Origin: Endozoicomonas sp. G2_1
Lineage (GTDB): Bacteria > Pseudomonadota > Gammaproteobacteria > Enterobacterales > Alteromonadaceae
DNA: 64,000 bases
Reading direction: 5' to 3'
Assembly: GCF_017744155.1 (NCBI RefSeq)
Contig: NZ_JAGHQT010000004.1
Coordinates: 62,001-126,000, forward strand
A program made the translations under genes and the position numbers. The notes under the pieces were generated by a model. The model was not told the origin of the DNA. It did not search any database and saw only the letters and a list, made by a program, of their open reading frames with translations. Shown piece by piece: positions 1 to 9,752 of this stretch (the stretch's first letter is position 1; each line of letters opens with the position of its first letter).

Positions 1-395
1 CTGGCCAAGTACCGCTTTATGTTGCCGAAAAAGAGGGCAAGCTTGAGTTAAGTATTAGCGATGGCAATTTATTCAATATTACCAATGGTTTGATCCAAAT
101 TAAGGACAATCCGGCGGTAGAGCAATTTAAATTGAATTATCAACAATTGGCGATAGCCTTTGAGGCGCTTGAAAATTTGCACTACAACCAGCTCTCGGCA
201 CAAGTTAATATGGACAGCCAGGGGCAAATGTTATTGGCAACTTCAATAAAGGGGCGAAATCCTGATCTCGATAATGAGGTCAATTTGAACTTAAATTTAG
301 ATTACGACTTACTGGGTTTACTTGAGTCGTTGCAGATTCCAGAGCAATTGGAACAGCGTATTAGCGATAGGCTGAGCAATGCCAAAGTTAATTAA
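1..395 (+). CDS. ydbH: YdbH-family intermembrane phospholipid transport protein, C-terminal part (5' end outside window)
   Basis: The frame is already open at the left edge (in phase with base 3) and stops at 393-395, so only about 130 C-terminal residues are present. The fragment has an alternating hydrophobic/polar beta pattern (for example NLNLNLDYDLLGLLE), as expected near the end of an AsmA/TamB-like bridge protein. The name rests mostly on context: a YnbE-sized lipoprotein and a DUF1318/YdbL protein follow, which is the conserved ydbH-ynbE-ydbL order. In E. coli YdbH spans the periplasm and shares phospholipid delivery to the outer membrane with TamB and YhdP. The TTG at 90 is internal to the open frame and is not a credible start. 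Confidence 0.75.
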   Translation, partial: GQVPLYVAEKEGKLELSISDGNLFNITNGLIQIKDNPAVEQFKLNYQQLAIAFEALENLHYNQLSAQVNMDSQGQMLLATSIKGRNPDLDNEVNLNLNLDYDLLGLLESLQIPEQLEQRISDRLSNAKVN

Positions 396-433
396 GATTA
401 TTTCTTAAGATTATGTAATACAAAGGAAACGTT

Positions 434-616
434 ATGAAAAAAGTAATAATAGCAATGAGTTGTTTACTGCTATTTGCCGGCTGCTCTCACAAAATTGAAG
501 TAGCAGCTAAAGAGCCTATTACCATCAATTTAAACTTGAAGATTGATCATGAAATTCGAGTGAAAGTTGATAAAGAGCTCGACGACATATTTAGCGAAGA
601 CAGCGATATTTTTTAA
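434..616 (+). CDS. ynbE: YnbE-like outer-membrane lipoprotein
   Basis: A 60-residue lipoprotein: MKK start, a short hydrophobic segment and lipobox LFAGC with Cys17 as the lipidated residue. The rest is short and charged, with a beta-prone stretch (TINLNLKIDHEIRVKV). E. coli YnbE is 61 residues; there it pairs with the C-terminus of YdbH and is thought to cap the bridge at the outer membrane. The gene starts 38 bases after the ydbH stop, with an AAGGAAA-type ribosome site upstream, and is followed 21 bases later by ydbL. Length, lipobox and gene order all agree. Confidence 0.85.
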   Translation: MKKVIIAMSCLLLFAGCSHKIEVAAKEPITINLNLKIDHEIRVKVDKELDDIFSEDSDIF

Positions 617-637
617 CATTTAGGGTGAAAGGAACAA

Positions 638-985
638 ATGATGTTAAGTCTAATGAAAAAGTTATCAGTACAAGTATCAGCAATTATTACCGTGTTTCTG
701 CTAGCGTTACCGGCCTATGCCGTATCGTTGCAAGATGCTAAGCAGAAAGGTTTGGTCGGTGAACAAACTAACGGTTATTTAGGTGCAGTGGTTAAACGCG
801 CGGACGTTAGCACTTTAGTCGCTGATGTTAATGGCAAGCGCAAGCAAGCGTATGCAAGGTTAGCAAAAAAGAACAAACTCACTTTAGAGCAGGTTGCCAA
901 ACTGGCTGGTGAAAAAGCGATTAAAAAGACCCGCTCAGGTCACTTTATTCAAGATGGCAGTGGTAATTGGGTCAAGAAAAAATAA
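638..985 (+). CDS. ydbL: YdbL family protein (DUF1318), periplasmic
   Basis: A 115-residue exported protein. The signal peptide ends at a clear AYA cleavage motif near residue 28; the mature part begins VSLQDAKQKGLVGEQ, and the early GLVGE motif is typical of DUF1318/YdbL. A Lys-rich second half follows. E. coli YdbL (108 residues) modulates the YdbH-YnbE bridge. The start is ATG 638 or the adjacent ATG 641, behind GAAAGGAAC; an internal ATG (MKKLSVQ) at 653 would also give a working signal peptide. It is the last gene of the operon, followed by a strong terminator. Confidence 0.85.
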   Translation: MMLSLMKKLSVQVSAIITVFLLALPAYAVSLQDAKQKGLVGEQTNGYLGAVVKRADVSTLVADVNGKRKQAYARLAKKNKLTLEQVAKLAGEKAIKKTRSGHFIQDGSGNWVKKK

Positions 986-1033
986 TTTATCGACCAACTT
1001 GTTTAAGTCATAAATGGCTTATCTTGCCGAGTA

Positions 1034-1058
1034 AAAAAGCCAGCATTGCTGGCTTTTT
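1034..1058 (+). terminator. Rho-independent terminator after ydbL
   Basis: Perfect inverted repeat AAAAAGCCAGC / GCTGGCTTTTT with a 3-base loop, ending in a T run. It lies 49 bases after the ydbL stop. The A run on the 5' side would let it act in both directions, but no minus-strand gene ends here. Confidence 0.85.
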
Positions 1059-1400
1059 CAATTAAATCAAACGCTTGTTTGAATTATCCGGCTACTCTAT
1101 TTATGCTCAAACATCGTAAACTTATTTGATATCTATCCGTTTTTTATTCTTTCATTTAACCTCGTTTTCGATGTTAAAGCGTCTTGGCACAGTGCTCTGC
1201 TAACTTGAGTGACAAGGTAAAGTAGGCGTTATCAAGCCAAAACAAATTTTGATTCGCTGCCGCTCAATTATTCAATAAAATAAAGATTTTCCTTCCCTCA
1301 AAAACATAATTTATTGCTCGCTTTTACTATTTTAATAGTTTTATTTCCATATAAGTCAATGAAATAAAATAGTTTTTGTTTGCTTTTTGCGTCCTCACAT

Positions 1401-1428
1401 TTGACTCACAATTGGTTGTTAGTATAAC
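1401..1428 (+). promoter_or_regulatory. Candidate sigma-70 promoter for the giant exported protein
   Basis: TTGACT (1401-1406) and TATAAC (1423-1428) are separated by 16 bases, each one mismatch from consensus. The start codon at 1466 has a GGAGAG ribosome site at 1454-1459, giving a short leader of about 30 bases. Confidence 0.5.
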
Positions 1429-1465
1429 TCCGCAGGATGTATTACCGATGTGTGGAGAGTAAAAT

Positions 1466-4400
1466 ATGAACAAGAAAACTATCTTGAGCAGTATGATACT
1501 GGCCTCTGGTCTTGTACCGTATGTTGCGCTGGCGGAATCCTCCGTACCAGCACAAGTTTTCAACGTAGACGAAAACTCAAAAGTCAACACGACCATTGGC
1601 ACCATTAGTTTCCTTGATGGTGTATCAGATAAAACCGTGCGTTTAGAAGTAGGTACCACTGAGATTAAAAACTGGGTAACAAACGGTGAATCGTTTGAGC
1701 CTACCACGTTTAGATCTAGTTTTAGCCAAGCGCCTATTGTCTTTGGTCAAATCCAGTCGAATAGTGATTATGCGGTTGACTATGAAGTCAGTACCTATTC
1801 GTATTCTGGTGTCACTAGCAAAAACCATAGCAACTTGTTAATGCGTTATCGCATCAACAATGTTAGCGCAACAGGTTTTGACGCGGTGCTTGAGTCTGAA
1901 CTAGACAAAAAGGGCACCAGTGTTATTCAAAGCTTTCTCAGCACAGGCGAAGGTGAAACTTTAGGTTGGATCGCCTTTGCTGAACCGATTTCTGGGCTGT
2001 GGAATGACAAGCCGGTTGAGGTTTCAAGTACCGGCACATCGGTCACACATCAACCATACGGCCATGGCTTTAGAGCGCCAATCACTGACACTCCGAGCAT
2101 TTTAACTTCTTTATCGTCGTACAATGGTAGTTCACAAAGTGGTGTCGCGATTGATGAGCTATCAGAGAAAAAAGTAAAAGTTCATATTGATAACCTTGAT
2201 GATGACGCTCATACCGCCGAAAACGTCAACATCTTTGCATTGCAAGGGTCAGGTTTATTGTTTACTGAGAGTATGGCAGTTGTCGGTGAAACCGGGGTTA
2301 TCACTGTCGCTGACGGTGGTAAAGATACGCCATTCTCTATTACTTTTTCAAAATCCTATAACAATCCGGTTGTGTTCGTTCAGGCAGTTGGTATCGACAA
2401 AACCGTCTATGATGCCGCGGTGCGTTTAAACTTTGTTGCCCCTATGATGCTTCAAGGTTATCTGCATTCAGATAACGAAAGCGTGGTGCCAAACCGATTT
2501 GGCGAATTTGAACTTCATTACCAAGTTTTTGAAGCTGGTCGTTGGGATATCCCACTTGAGCATTACCGTTATGAAATTGTTGCGGGTAACGATGCCGGTG
2601 TCTTTGCTATTGATGCGCAAAAAGGCGACATTAAAGTCGCAGACCAAACCCAATTAGACTTTGAACTTGGCAACAATCAATACGCGTTAACCGTTCGCGT
2701 GACCGATGGTGCAGGCAATCAGTACGATATGCCAGTAACCATTAACGTCAACGACATTAACGACTCACTAAACAACAACGCACAGTCGATTGACGGCTTA
2801 GCCGCAGACGATTGGGCTGGTTGGGCAGTTGCCCAAGCAGGTGATGTTAACGGAGACGGTTTTGACGATATCATTGTCGGTGCGCCTAAAGCTGATGTTT
2901 TCAATAATGACGGATCTTATAATCTGCAAGATAATGGTGCAGCTTATGTTTTATTCAGCGATGCAAGCGGCACTTTCCCAACTTTAGATATGGTCAGAAG
3001 TGGTACCCGAGGTTTCGGTATCATGGGGGCAGCATCTGGCGATAACGCAGGTTTTGCCGTTGCTGGTGGTGTTGATATTAACGGTGACGGTCTATCAGAT
3101 GTCGTGGTTGGCGCACCATATGCTGGCACCAATGGTAAAAACTCAGGTTCAACCTATGTTGTATTTGGTAAAGCTGGCACTAACTATGTTCCATTGTCTG
3201 ATATGAATGCTGGCGGGAGCGATTACGGTTTTGCTATCCACGGCGCCTACACTGACGATTTAGCTGGTGGCTCATTAGTGGTGGGTGATGTTAACGGTGA
3301 CGGCCTTGGCGATATTGTTATCGGTGAAACCGTCACGCGTTTCTTAGCTGGCACCGGGACATTTTTGTTAAGAGATCTACTAGAAGACGCATCTCCAGAT
3401 CCAAACCTTGCCTATGTGGTTTACGGTAAAACCAATACTGATATGGTGCAGTTAGCCAATGTCGCCACCGACTACAACGAACAAGGTTTTGCGGTTACTC
3501 GCCCAAACAGAAAACTATTCAGCGATTGGAACTACGGTGCGCAAGTTTTACCAACCGGTGATTTTAACAGCGATGGTTTAATTGACTTTATCGTTAGCCA
3601 AGGCTTATATGTTGATCTCTCTGGCACTAGCTATGTTGTTCACGGTCGCATTGGTGGTGAACAGGTTAAATACAACAATATTAAGTCAAATGGCAATGGT
3701 ATTAAGGTCATCCCAGAAAGCAGCGGCAATTATGGTTTTGATTTTGGCAAAGCAACATTAAACGCATTGCCATCGTTCACGACTTCTCATGTCGGTGACG
3801 TAAACGCCGATGGCGTTGACGATATCGCCTTATTACTGACTGATACAGGTTGTTGTTCGGCAATTGATCATCCTCGCGCCTATATCTTGTTTGGCGGTGT
3901 CGATGTTGCCGATGAAATTAACTTAGCCGACATTGCCGATGGCAACGGCGGTTTTGTTATCCACAACGATGCTTCAAATATCGATCACAGTGATTTGCAA
4001 GTTATCTTAGGTTCAATCGGCGGTGCCGGTGACTTAAACGGTGACGGCTTTGATGACATCATCATTGGCGACCCGTTTGCCGAAGACAATAAAGGCCGGG
4101 TTTATGCTGTTTATGGCCGTGAAGGTACAGATCCCGTTTACCTAAGCGAAATCATTGAAACCAGCCAAGGTTTTTATTCTGAAGGTAATGGCGGCGAGCA
4201 GTTAGGCCAGTTTATTGCCAGTGCTGGTGACATCAACGGCGACGGTATTAAAGATATTCAATTTGGTACGCCTTCTTCAAATAAAAACAACCAAAATAAC
4301 ACAGGTGCCGTTTACGTATTAAACGGCGACGGTAACTTAGTGACCCTTTGGGGTACAGCTGGAGACGATACCATTACCGGCACAGCGGCGGCCGATAACA

Positions 4401-7400
4401 TTGCCACTGGTACCGGTAACGATACCATTCGCACCAATGGTGGCACTGACGCGGTTTATGCGGGCCCTGGTCAAGACACCATTTACATTTCTGATAATAC
4501 TTTCACTCGTATCGACGGTGGCGGTAATACCGATACTTTAATCTTTGACGGTTCTGGTATTAACCTAAACCTCGCTGCGGCAGCTTCTCGAGTGCGCAAT
4601 GTTGAAGTATTTGATATTCGCGGTTCTGGAGCCAACTCAATTACCCTTAACAAGAGTGTCAGTGGAAATTCAAACTTACGTATTTTAGGTGACGATGATG
4701 ACTATATTGGCGCCGCCAACAACCAGTGGCTTGATTCAGGTACCACTCAAGTTATCGACAACGTAACTTACAGTGTGTTTACCGCAGGTTCTGCCACTAT
4801 GCTAGTGCAAAGTGGTGTCACCATTACCGTTAACAACGCGCCAACCATTGAAGATCAAGTATTCTCGGTCAGTGAATCGGCAGACAGTGGCACCGCAATT
4901 GGCACGATCACAGCCGATGCTAACGATGTTGGCGACTTTGTTACCTTCCAAATTTTAAGTGGTAACACTGACGGTGATTTAGTATTAGACCCGCAAACCG
5001 GCGTCTTGACTATTAACCCTGAAATTTCTCGCTTAGACTTTGAAAATACCGCTAGTTACTCACTAGAAGTGATTGTTTACGACCAATACAACACCACTGA
5101 TGTCGCACAAATTACGGTTGACGTGTTAGACATGGACGCCATGACCATCAGCTTAGCAGGTGATGTAAGTGGTGAAGGCAGCTACTGGGGTGAAAATACG
5201 GTACTTGAGTTACTGGGGATGAGTTCACCTGATTGGGCGTCAACTGAAACTAAACACACTTGGAATGTGCCAGAAGAAAATCTACCGGATGATCCTGCGA
5301 TTATCAGAATTGAATCACACGGTAAAATCCACTACGTCGGTGGACTTGATTTATTTGGTGGTTGGGTTGAAGCCGACATTCCTCTTGCGATGGATTTGCG
5401 ATTCCCAGATGAAATTGCAGCAGGTCAGCCGGTTAATTTAACGGCTCAGTTTACCGTTGGCGAAAACGCAAACTTCAAGGCATCTTCTCCTGGCGTACAA
5501 GTATCAGCTGAGTTAATTTTTGAAGATTATTTAATCAAATATGAATCAGCGCTGTTTGAAAAATTAAACGGTCAAACCAAAATTGATTACGCTTCTTATG
5601 AAAAAGTCGTGGGTTCAGAATCCTTGGGTGTTTATGGTGACAACTGTGCCAATGCATTGAACCGTGCTGATTGTTACAAGTTGGACGATGGTGTAGAAGT
5701 TTACGATTTAGTTCGTGAATTATCTGATGAGAAAATCACTTCATTAATTGATAATAACTTTTACGAGTTATCAGTGGTCACGGCTGAACAGCACGCTAGA
5801 GGTGTAAGTGACAACATTACTCATGGTACCAGCACAGTTGATGGCGTTGAAATTATTGATGCTGTTTACGCTCATAAAGGCGCTGTTGATGGTATTGAAA
5901 TCATCAGTACTGATGTTTCAGACCCAACCGCGACGACAATTTCGTTTATTCCAGCGAACATGTCGAATGAAAAGATCTCAACAGTTATCAAAAATTTAAC
6001 CCGGGACTCGTTAGCTGAGTTACCAACCAATGCTAGAAAGGCGATTGAAAGGGCGATTAACTTAGACGTGGACAAGTTGCGTTTCTTAGCTGGTCACGAC
6101 TTAACTGACTGGGTTTCTGAAGAGATCTACTGGGGTAAAAACTGGACTAAGTGGCATGCACAAGCAGGCATGGAGTCAATGGAAGGAACATCTGAGCAAT
6201 GCATTGAAGGTTATTTTGCACCCGCTGGTGAAGATTTATATCGTCGTTACAAATACAGTACGCTTGATACCTTCTTAAGTGCAGCGCTTGATCTGCATCA
6301 AGACTTTGAGTTGAACGTCGAGTCAACCGCGATCTTAGTGTTAGAAGATGGCACCGAGATTTATTTTGACCCAGAACAAGACATTACCTTTACACCTGAA
6401 CTTGCCCATGACGTTAACAACGACGGCATGATTGACGCGACCTTAACCGTAAATGCTGCCTCGAATTTTGTTAACAAGAGTAAGATGAATGCATTCTTTA
6501 GACTGCCATTTAAATTGCTTGAGTTTGAATACAACGTGCAAGAAGCCGTTTGTACGGCAAGCAATATCTACACTATGGGTAACCAAGGTTTGATGTTTGA
6601 AAAAGGTTCTTATGGACCATTATTAGACAGCATGAAAGAGATCAAGTTTGACACCACAGACTTTGGCGGACCAACGGAAATAACTATCGCGCAAAACTCG
6701 TTTACGACAGCGTTATCATTTGATTTATGTAGTAACAGTGCCGCCTGTGGTGAACCAGTATTGTCGTATGGTAACAATGCTCCCGTTGCATCTAATGTCA
6801 CGGTAGCTGGCGAGTTTATTGGTAAATCTACAGTCTCTGCGTCATACACTTATACTGACCACGAAGGCGATATTGAAGAATCAACCCGTTACCAGTGGTA
6901 TCGTTCTGCGACAGGTAGCAATGACGATGCTCAGGTCATTGATGGTGAGTCCTACCAATCACACACTTTATCTATTGAAGATATTGATAACTATGTTGCT
7001 TTCTGTGTGACACCTCACGACGGCAGCGATTTCGGTAGTCCTGAGTGCAGCCAATGGACATTTGTTGAAAGCCCATTCAGCCAAGATTTGTCTATTATGA
7101 GTGGTTTTGGTCAAGCTATTCGTTTGAATGGTACCGATCAGAATATGCTACAGTCGTTCAGTTCACGGTTCGATCCGAGCAACTCATTTACTATCGAAGC
7201 GTGGGTCAAAGTCAATAGCCTTAAAACAGATGAAAACGCTAATGTCTTAGTGTTTAGAAATGCTGATGGCTCAAGTAAAGCAGCAATTAGACTATTCCCT
7301 AGTGGTGGTCTACGCATTAAAGCGACAGATACAACGTTTAAAACAGATGAAACCATTACCTTAGGTAAGTGGCAGCACTACGCAGTAAGTTACGACAGCG

Positions 7401-8632
7401 TGACGGGGCAACTTTCATTTTATTTAGACGGCGAGTTGCTAATCTCTGAAACTGATACGGTGACAGCTGGCGACCTGACTTTTGTTTGGGCATCGAGCAA
7501 CGACGGCACTAATAAAATGTTAGATGCGAACATTGACGAAATTCGCGTGTGGGATTATGCAAAATCGCAAGAGGCTATTGTTGGTAATCGAGCACTAGGC
7601 GCATCGTTAAGCGATTCAAATTTAGTCTCTTACTATAACTTTGACAATATGGTTGACGGTGAAGTAGAAGATTTAACAGGCGAAAGCACAATGACCTTAG
7701 TCAATGCGCCAGAGCTTGAAAAGCATAACGCTTATTTGACCTTTGATGGTAATACTGATTATGTAAACATTCCTGATGCTAGCGATGGTTCAATTGATTT
7801 TGCTGGTGAGAATTTTACCATTCAAGCTTGGATCTATTTAGCACCGGGTTCTAACGGTAGCAAACGTATGATTGCGGCTAAAAAGATTGGTAGTGCAGCA
7901 GGCTATAAAGGCTGGACTTTCAGCATTAACGGCTCTAACAGATTGGAGTATCAACACGATGCCGCCAATGATGGTAAGAAAACGTTCAGTGCAGGTACGT
8001 TCAAGACGGGTCGTTGGTATCATGTTGCGGTTGTTGCTAATTGGGGCAACAAAGTTAGGCTGTATGTCAATGGCGCTGAAGTTGGTTCAGGTAGCGGTTT
8101 AGGTAACAAACGCAATTTGAGCAACCATGTACCTATGCGTATCGGTGCTTACAGTGTCGACCAGTATGCTGGCTCAACTTATTTTGGAGGATATATAGAT
8201 GATGTTGCGGTATGGACACGTGCATTGAGCGAAGATGAACTTAACGCTTGTAAAGACGAGATGGTACTGGGCTGTGAACAAGATCTATTGTTGTATTACG
8301 ACTTCGAACAAGAAACTCGTAAAAACAAGGCGATGGATAAACACCATGGCTCCATCTATGGCGCAGCAACGGTAGATAACGGTATTAACTTATCGTTTAC
8401 CGCAGGCCATAACGAAACCTTTGTCGGGGCGTTGCCTGCGGGTGACGGCATTGAGTTTACTGTGACGAGTATGCCTAGCCACGGTGATTTAGTGTTTAGC
8501 CCATACACCGGTGAGTTCACATACACACCAGATGGTGATACAGCAGTAATGTCTGATTCATTCACTTACATTGTCTACACCGCAGACGATGGTCATAGCG
8601 TTGAACAGGTCGTTACCATTAACCGACAGTAG
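1466..8632 (+). CDS. Giant exported FG-GAP/cadherin/LamG surface protein (2388 aa)
   Basis: A signal peptide (about residues 1-23, ending ALA) leads a multidomain protein. Residues 30-345 are unassigned but hold two similar blocks (SSFSQAPIVFGQIQS and FSKSYNNPVVFVQAVG). A cadherin-like domain (about 350-430) precedes seven FG-GAP repeats with Ca-binding DxNxDGxxD loops starting near residues 460, 537, 608, 699, 778, 856 and 922, the count expected for a seven-bladed integrin-alpha-like propeller. An RTX-like Asp/Gly stretch (about 960-1030), a second cadherin-like domain (about 1123-1225), roughly 540 unassigned residues, an Ig-like domain (about 1770-1870), two LamG domains (about 1885-2085 and 2089-2285) and a C-terminal cadherin-like domain follow. 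This suggests a calcium-dependent adhesin or glycan-binding surface protein. No LPxTG, PEP-CTERM or autotransporter barrel is visible, so the export route is unclear. It is monocistronic. Confidence 0.85.
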   Translation: MNKKTILSSMILASGLVPYVALAESSVPAQVFNVDENSKVNTTIGTISFLDGVSDKTVRLEVGTTEIKNWVTNGESFEPTTFRSSFSQAPIVFGQIQSNSDYAVDYEVSTYSYSGVTSKNHSNLLMRYRINNVSATGFDAVLESELDKKGTSVIQSFLSTGEGETLGWIAFAEPISGLWNDKPVEVSSTGTSVTHQPYGHGFRAPITDTPSILTSLSSYNGSSQSGVAIDELSEKKVKVHIDNLDDDAHTAENVNIFALQGSGLLFTESMAVVGETGVITVADGGKDTPFSITFSKSYNNPVVFVQAVGIDKTVYDAAVRLNFVAPMMLQGYLHSDNESVVPNRFGEFELHYQVFEAGRWDIPLEHYRYEIVAGNDAGVFAIDAQKGDIKVADQTQLDFELGNNQYALTVRVTDGAGNQYDMPVTINVNDINDSLNNNAQSIDGLAADDWAGWAVAQAGDVNGDGFDDIIVGAPKADVFNNDGSYNLQDNGAAYVLFSDASGTFPTLDMVRSGTRGFGIMGAASGDNAGFAVAGGVDINGDGLSDVVVGAPYAGTNGKNSGSTYVVFGKAGTNYVPLSDMNAGGSDYGFAIHGAYTDDLAGGSLVVGDVNGDGLGDIVIGETVTRFLAGTGTFLLRDLLEDASPDPNLAYVVYGKTNTDMVQLANVATDYNEQGFAVTRPNRKLFSDWNYGAQVLPTGDFNSDGLIDFIVSQGLYVDLSGTSYVVHGRIGGEQVKYNNIKSNGNGIKVIPESSGNYGFDFGKATLNALPSFTTSHVGDVNADGVDDIALLLTDTGCCSAIDHPRAYILFGGVDVADEINLADIADGNGGFVIHNDASNIDHSDLQVILGSIGGAGDLNGDGFDDIIIGDPFAEDNKGRVYAVYGREGTDPVYLSEIIETSQGFYSEGNGGEQLGQFIASAGDINGDGIKDIQFGTPSSNKNNQNNTGAVYVLNGDGNLVTLWGTAGDDTITGTAAADNIATGTGNDTIRTNGGTDAVYAGPGQDTIYISDNTFTRIDGGGNTDTLIFDGSGINLNLAAAASRVRNVEVFDIRGSGANSITLNKSVSGNSNLRILGDDDDYIGAANNQWLDSGTTQVIDNVTYSVFTAGSATMLVQSGVTITVNNAPTIEDQVFSVSESADSGTAIGTITADANDVGDFVTFQILSGNTDGDLVLDPQTGVLTINPEISRLDFENTASYSLEVIVYDQYNTTDVAQITVDVLDMDAMTISLAGDVSGEGSYWGENTVLELLGMSSPDWASTETKHTWNVPEENLPDDPAIIRIESHGKIHYVGGLDLFGGWVEADIPLAMDLRFPDEIAAGQPVNLTAQFTVGENANFKASSPGVQVSAELIFEDYLIKYESALFEKLNGQTKIDYASYEKVVGSESLGVYGDNCANALNRADCYKLDDGVEVYDLVRELSDEKITSLIDNNFYELSVVTAEQHARGVSDNITHGTSTVDGVEIIDAVYAHKGAVDGIEIISTDVSDPTATTISFIPANMSNEKISTVIKNLTRDSLAELPTNARKAIERAINLDVDKLRFLAGHDLTDWVSEEIYWGKNWTKWHAQAGMESMEGTSEQCIEGYFAPAGEDLYRRYKYSTLDTFLSAALDLHQDFELNVESTAILVLEDGTEIYFDPEQDITFTPELAHDVNNDGMIDATLTVNAASNFVNKSKMNAFFRLPFKLLEFEYNVQEAVCTASNIYTMGNQGLMFEKGSYGPLLDSMKEIKFDTTDFGGPTEITIAQNSFTTALSFDLCSNSAACGEPVLSYGNNAPVASNVTVAGEFIGKSTVSASYTYTDHEGDIEESTRYQWYRSATGSNDDAQVIDGESYQSHTLSIEDIDNYVAFCVTPHDGSDFGSPECSQWTFVESPFSQDLSIMSGFGQAIRLNGTDQNMLQSFSSRFDPSNSFTIEAWVKVNSLKTDENANVLVFRNADGSSKAAIRLFPSGGLRIKATDTTFKTDETITLGKWQHYAVSYDSVTGQLSFYLDGELLISETDTVTAGDLTFVWASSNDGTNKMLDANIDEIRVWDYAKSQEAIVGNRALGASLSDSNLVSYYNFDNMVDGEVEDLTGESTMTLVNAPELEKHNAYLTFDGNTDYVNIPDASDGSIDFAGENFTIQAWIYLAPGSNGSKRMIAAKKIGSAAGYKGWTFSINGSNRLEYQHDAANDGKKTFSAGTFKTGRWYHVAVVANWGNKVRLYVNGAEVGSGSGLGNKRNLSNHVPMRIGAYSVDQYAGSTYFGGYIDDVAVWTRALSEDELNACKDEMVLGCEQDLLLYYDFEQETRKNKAMDKHHGSIYGAATVDNGINLSFTAGHNETFVGALPAGDGIEFTVTSMPSHGDLVFSPYTGEFTYTPDGDTAVMSDSFTYIVYTADDGHSVEQVVTINRQ

Positions 8633-8948
8633 TCGTTACTATTCAATAGTAAAAATTAGTCCTTGTATTAAGGCCAGTCAGTTACGCTGACTGGCCTTCT
8701 TATTTTCGTGCAAACATTCAGCATCATTTAGTTTGAAAAATAAGCGATATGGGGACTAATGTCGTCTAAAGTGTCACGAAAATTTACAAGTCAAGCCTGA
8801 AATAAGGAGAAATTGTGAAGTCGCTTCCAACCGCACGATTTTTGAAAATTGATTAGATAAACTACAACAAAAGGTCAAATAAACGCTTAAGCCAAAAGCA
8901 TCATTTGATTGTTTAGTTTTATATGTTTACTTTGTGAGGAAGTTTGAG
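8633..8948. other. Intergenic region with terminator and a 13-codon mini-ORF
   Basis: Besides the terminator at 8670, the only notable element is a short frame, GTG 8815 to TAG 8856, encoding 13 residues behind a perfect AAGGAGA ribosome site (8804-8810). It could be a leader peptide, a remnant or chance. Nothing else is recognisable. Confidence 0.4.
8670..8705 (+). terminator. Terminator after the giant exported protein
   Basis: Perfect 12-base arms AAGGCCAGTCAG / CTGACTGGCCTT around loop TTACG, followed by a T-rich tail. It lies 37 bases after the stop codon. Confidence 0.85.
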
Positions 8949-9680
8949 ATGTCTCTGAAAAAGTTATTGTTTACCTTGTTATTACTGCCCAGTTTAGGCG
9001 CTAATGCCACATTAATTAGTAATATTGATAACTTTAACAATCGCACGTTTCTTAGTGGCTTAGGTCACGACGGTTATGTCGTTAACGGTCCTCTGGATCC
9101 GGCTCCTGGCCTGCAGTTTGTTGATGCAACTGAAACTTATGGCCAAACCTTTACTGTTGGTAATGACTCAATATTGGACAGTTTTAGCTTTTTCTTAGCT
9201 AATAATCAAAATGACGTTTTTATTGATTTTGCTGTTTATCTAATGGCTTGGGACGGTGATAAGGCTGAGGGGCCTGTGCTATTTGAATCGTCGCCGCTTT
9301 CAACCGCGAACGTTGCTGGCGCACGACAATTTGATTTGTTTTCTGTAATGACTAACTCGTTAGCGCTTGAAACTGGCCGTGAATATGTTGCTTTTTTAAG
9401 TACGTCGGCGTTCTTTGATCCTAATGTCAGTGAAGATACTGCTCCAAGAAGTGTATCGGTCGGTGGTGTCAATGGCAATTCTTACACGGAAGGTCGTGCT
9501 GTCTTTATTAATAACGATGGTGATTTCGCTTCGTTAACCTCACAAACCTGGAATGGGTTTAGTAATGATTTTGCCTTTTCACTTGAATTCAGTCCCACGG
9601 AAGTACCTGAGCCTTCTGCACTTGCCTTGTTTGGCCTAGCACTAGCGGGTATGGCCATTCGCCGCAGAAAAACCAAATAA
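8949..9680 (+). CDS. PEP-CTERM sorting-domain protein
   Basis: A 243-residue exported protein: Sec signal (MSLKKLLFTLLLLPSLGANA), then a beta-rich domain without a recognised family, and a C-terminal PEP-CTERM tail made of VPEP, a hydrophobic helix (ALALFGLALAGMA) and RRRK. Such tails are recognised by exosortase (EpsH/XrtA type), which moves the protein to the surface or matrix. No exosortase lies in the window. I chose ATG 8949 because GAGGAAG sits 7 bases upstream; the GTG at 8934 would add five residues before the signal. A second PEP-CTERM gene follows 72 bases later, so the two may be co-transcribed. Confidence 0.85.
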   Translation: MSLKKLLFTLLLLPSLGANATLISNIDNFNNRTFLSGLGHDGYVVNGPLDPAPGLQFVDATETYGQTFTVGNDSILDSFSFFLANNQNDVFIDFAVYLMAWDGDKAEGPVLFESSPLSTANVAGARQFDLFSVMTNSLALETGREYVAFLSTSAFFDPNVSEDTAPRSVSVGGVNGNSYTEGRAVFINNDGDFASLTSQTWNGFSNDFAFSLEFSPTEVPEPSALALFGLALAGMAIRRRKTK

Positions 9681-9693
9681 ACCTCCCTTTTAT

Positions 9694-9719
9694 TAGTGCA
9701 CTCCTGTTGGCGCACTAAT
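9694..9719 (+). repeat. Inverted repeat between the two PEP-CTERM genes
   Basis: TTAGTGC (9694-9700) and GCACTAA (9713-9719) flank a 12-base loop and are followed by TGTTTT. It could be a weak terminator or attenuator trimming expression of the second gene, or a transcript-stabilising hairpin. Confidence 0.4.
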
Positions 9720-9752
9720 GTTTTGCGTTTCGATAGAAACGGAGTATTCACT

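Larger units (their letters stand above)
986..1465. other. 480-base intergenic region
   Basis: AT-rich stretch with no credible gene. It holds the terminator of the ydbHL operon at its left end and a good sigma-70 type promoter about 40 bases before the giant exported-protein gene. I see nothing else in the middle 300 bases. Confidence 0.6.

Noticed and set aside
1327-1707. 126-codon minus-strand frame overlapping the start of the giant gene
   Set aside because: No ribosome site or family pattern; it overlaps the promoter and signal peptide of a clear gene.
2843-4260. Regular repeats in the giant gene suggesting a CRISPR or tandem DNA repeat
   Set aside because: The repeats are protein-level FG-GAP calcium loops with diverged DNA and unequal spacing in one open frame.
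8780-8800. Sigma-54/PrsR-type promoter before the PEP-CTERM genes
   Set aside because: PEP-CTERM genes often have one, but no GG at -24 and GC at -12 with correct spacing were found here.
9236-9478. Minus-strand frame inside the first PEP-CTERM gene
   Set aside because: Antisense shadow without start signals.
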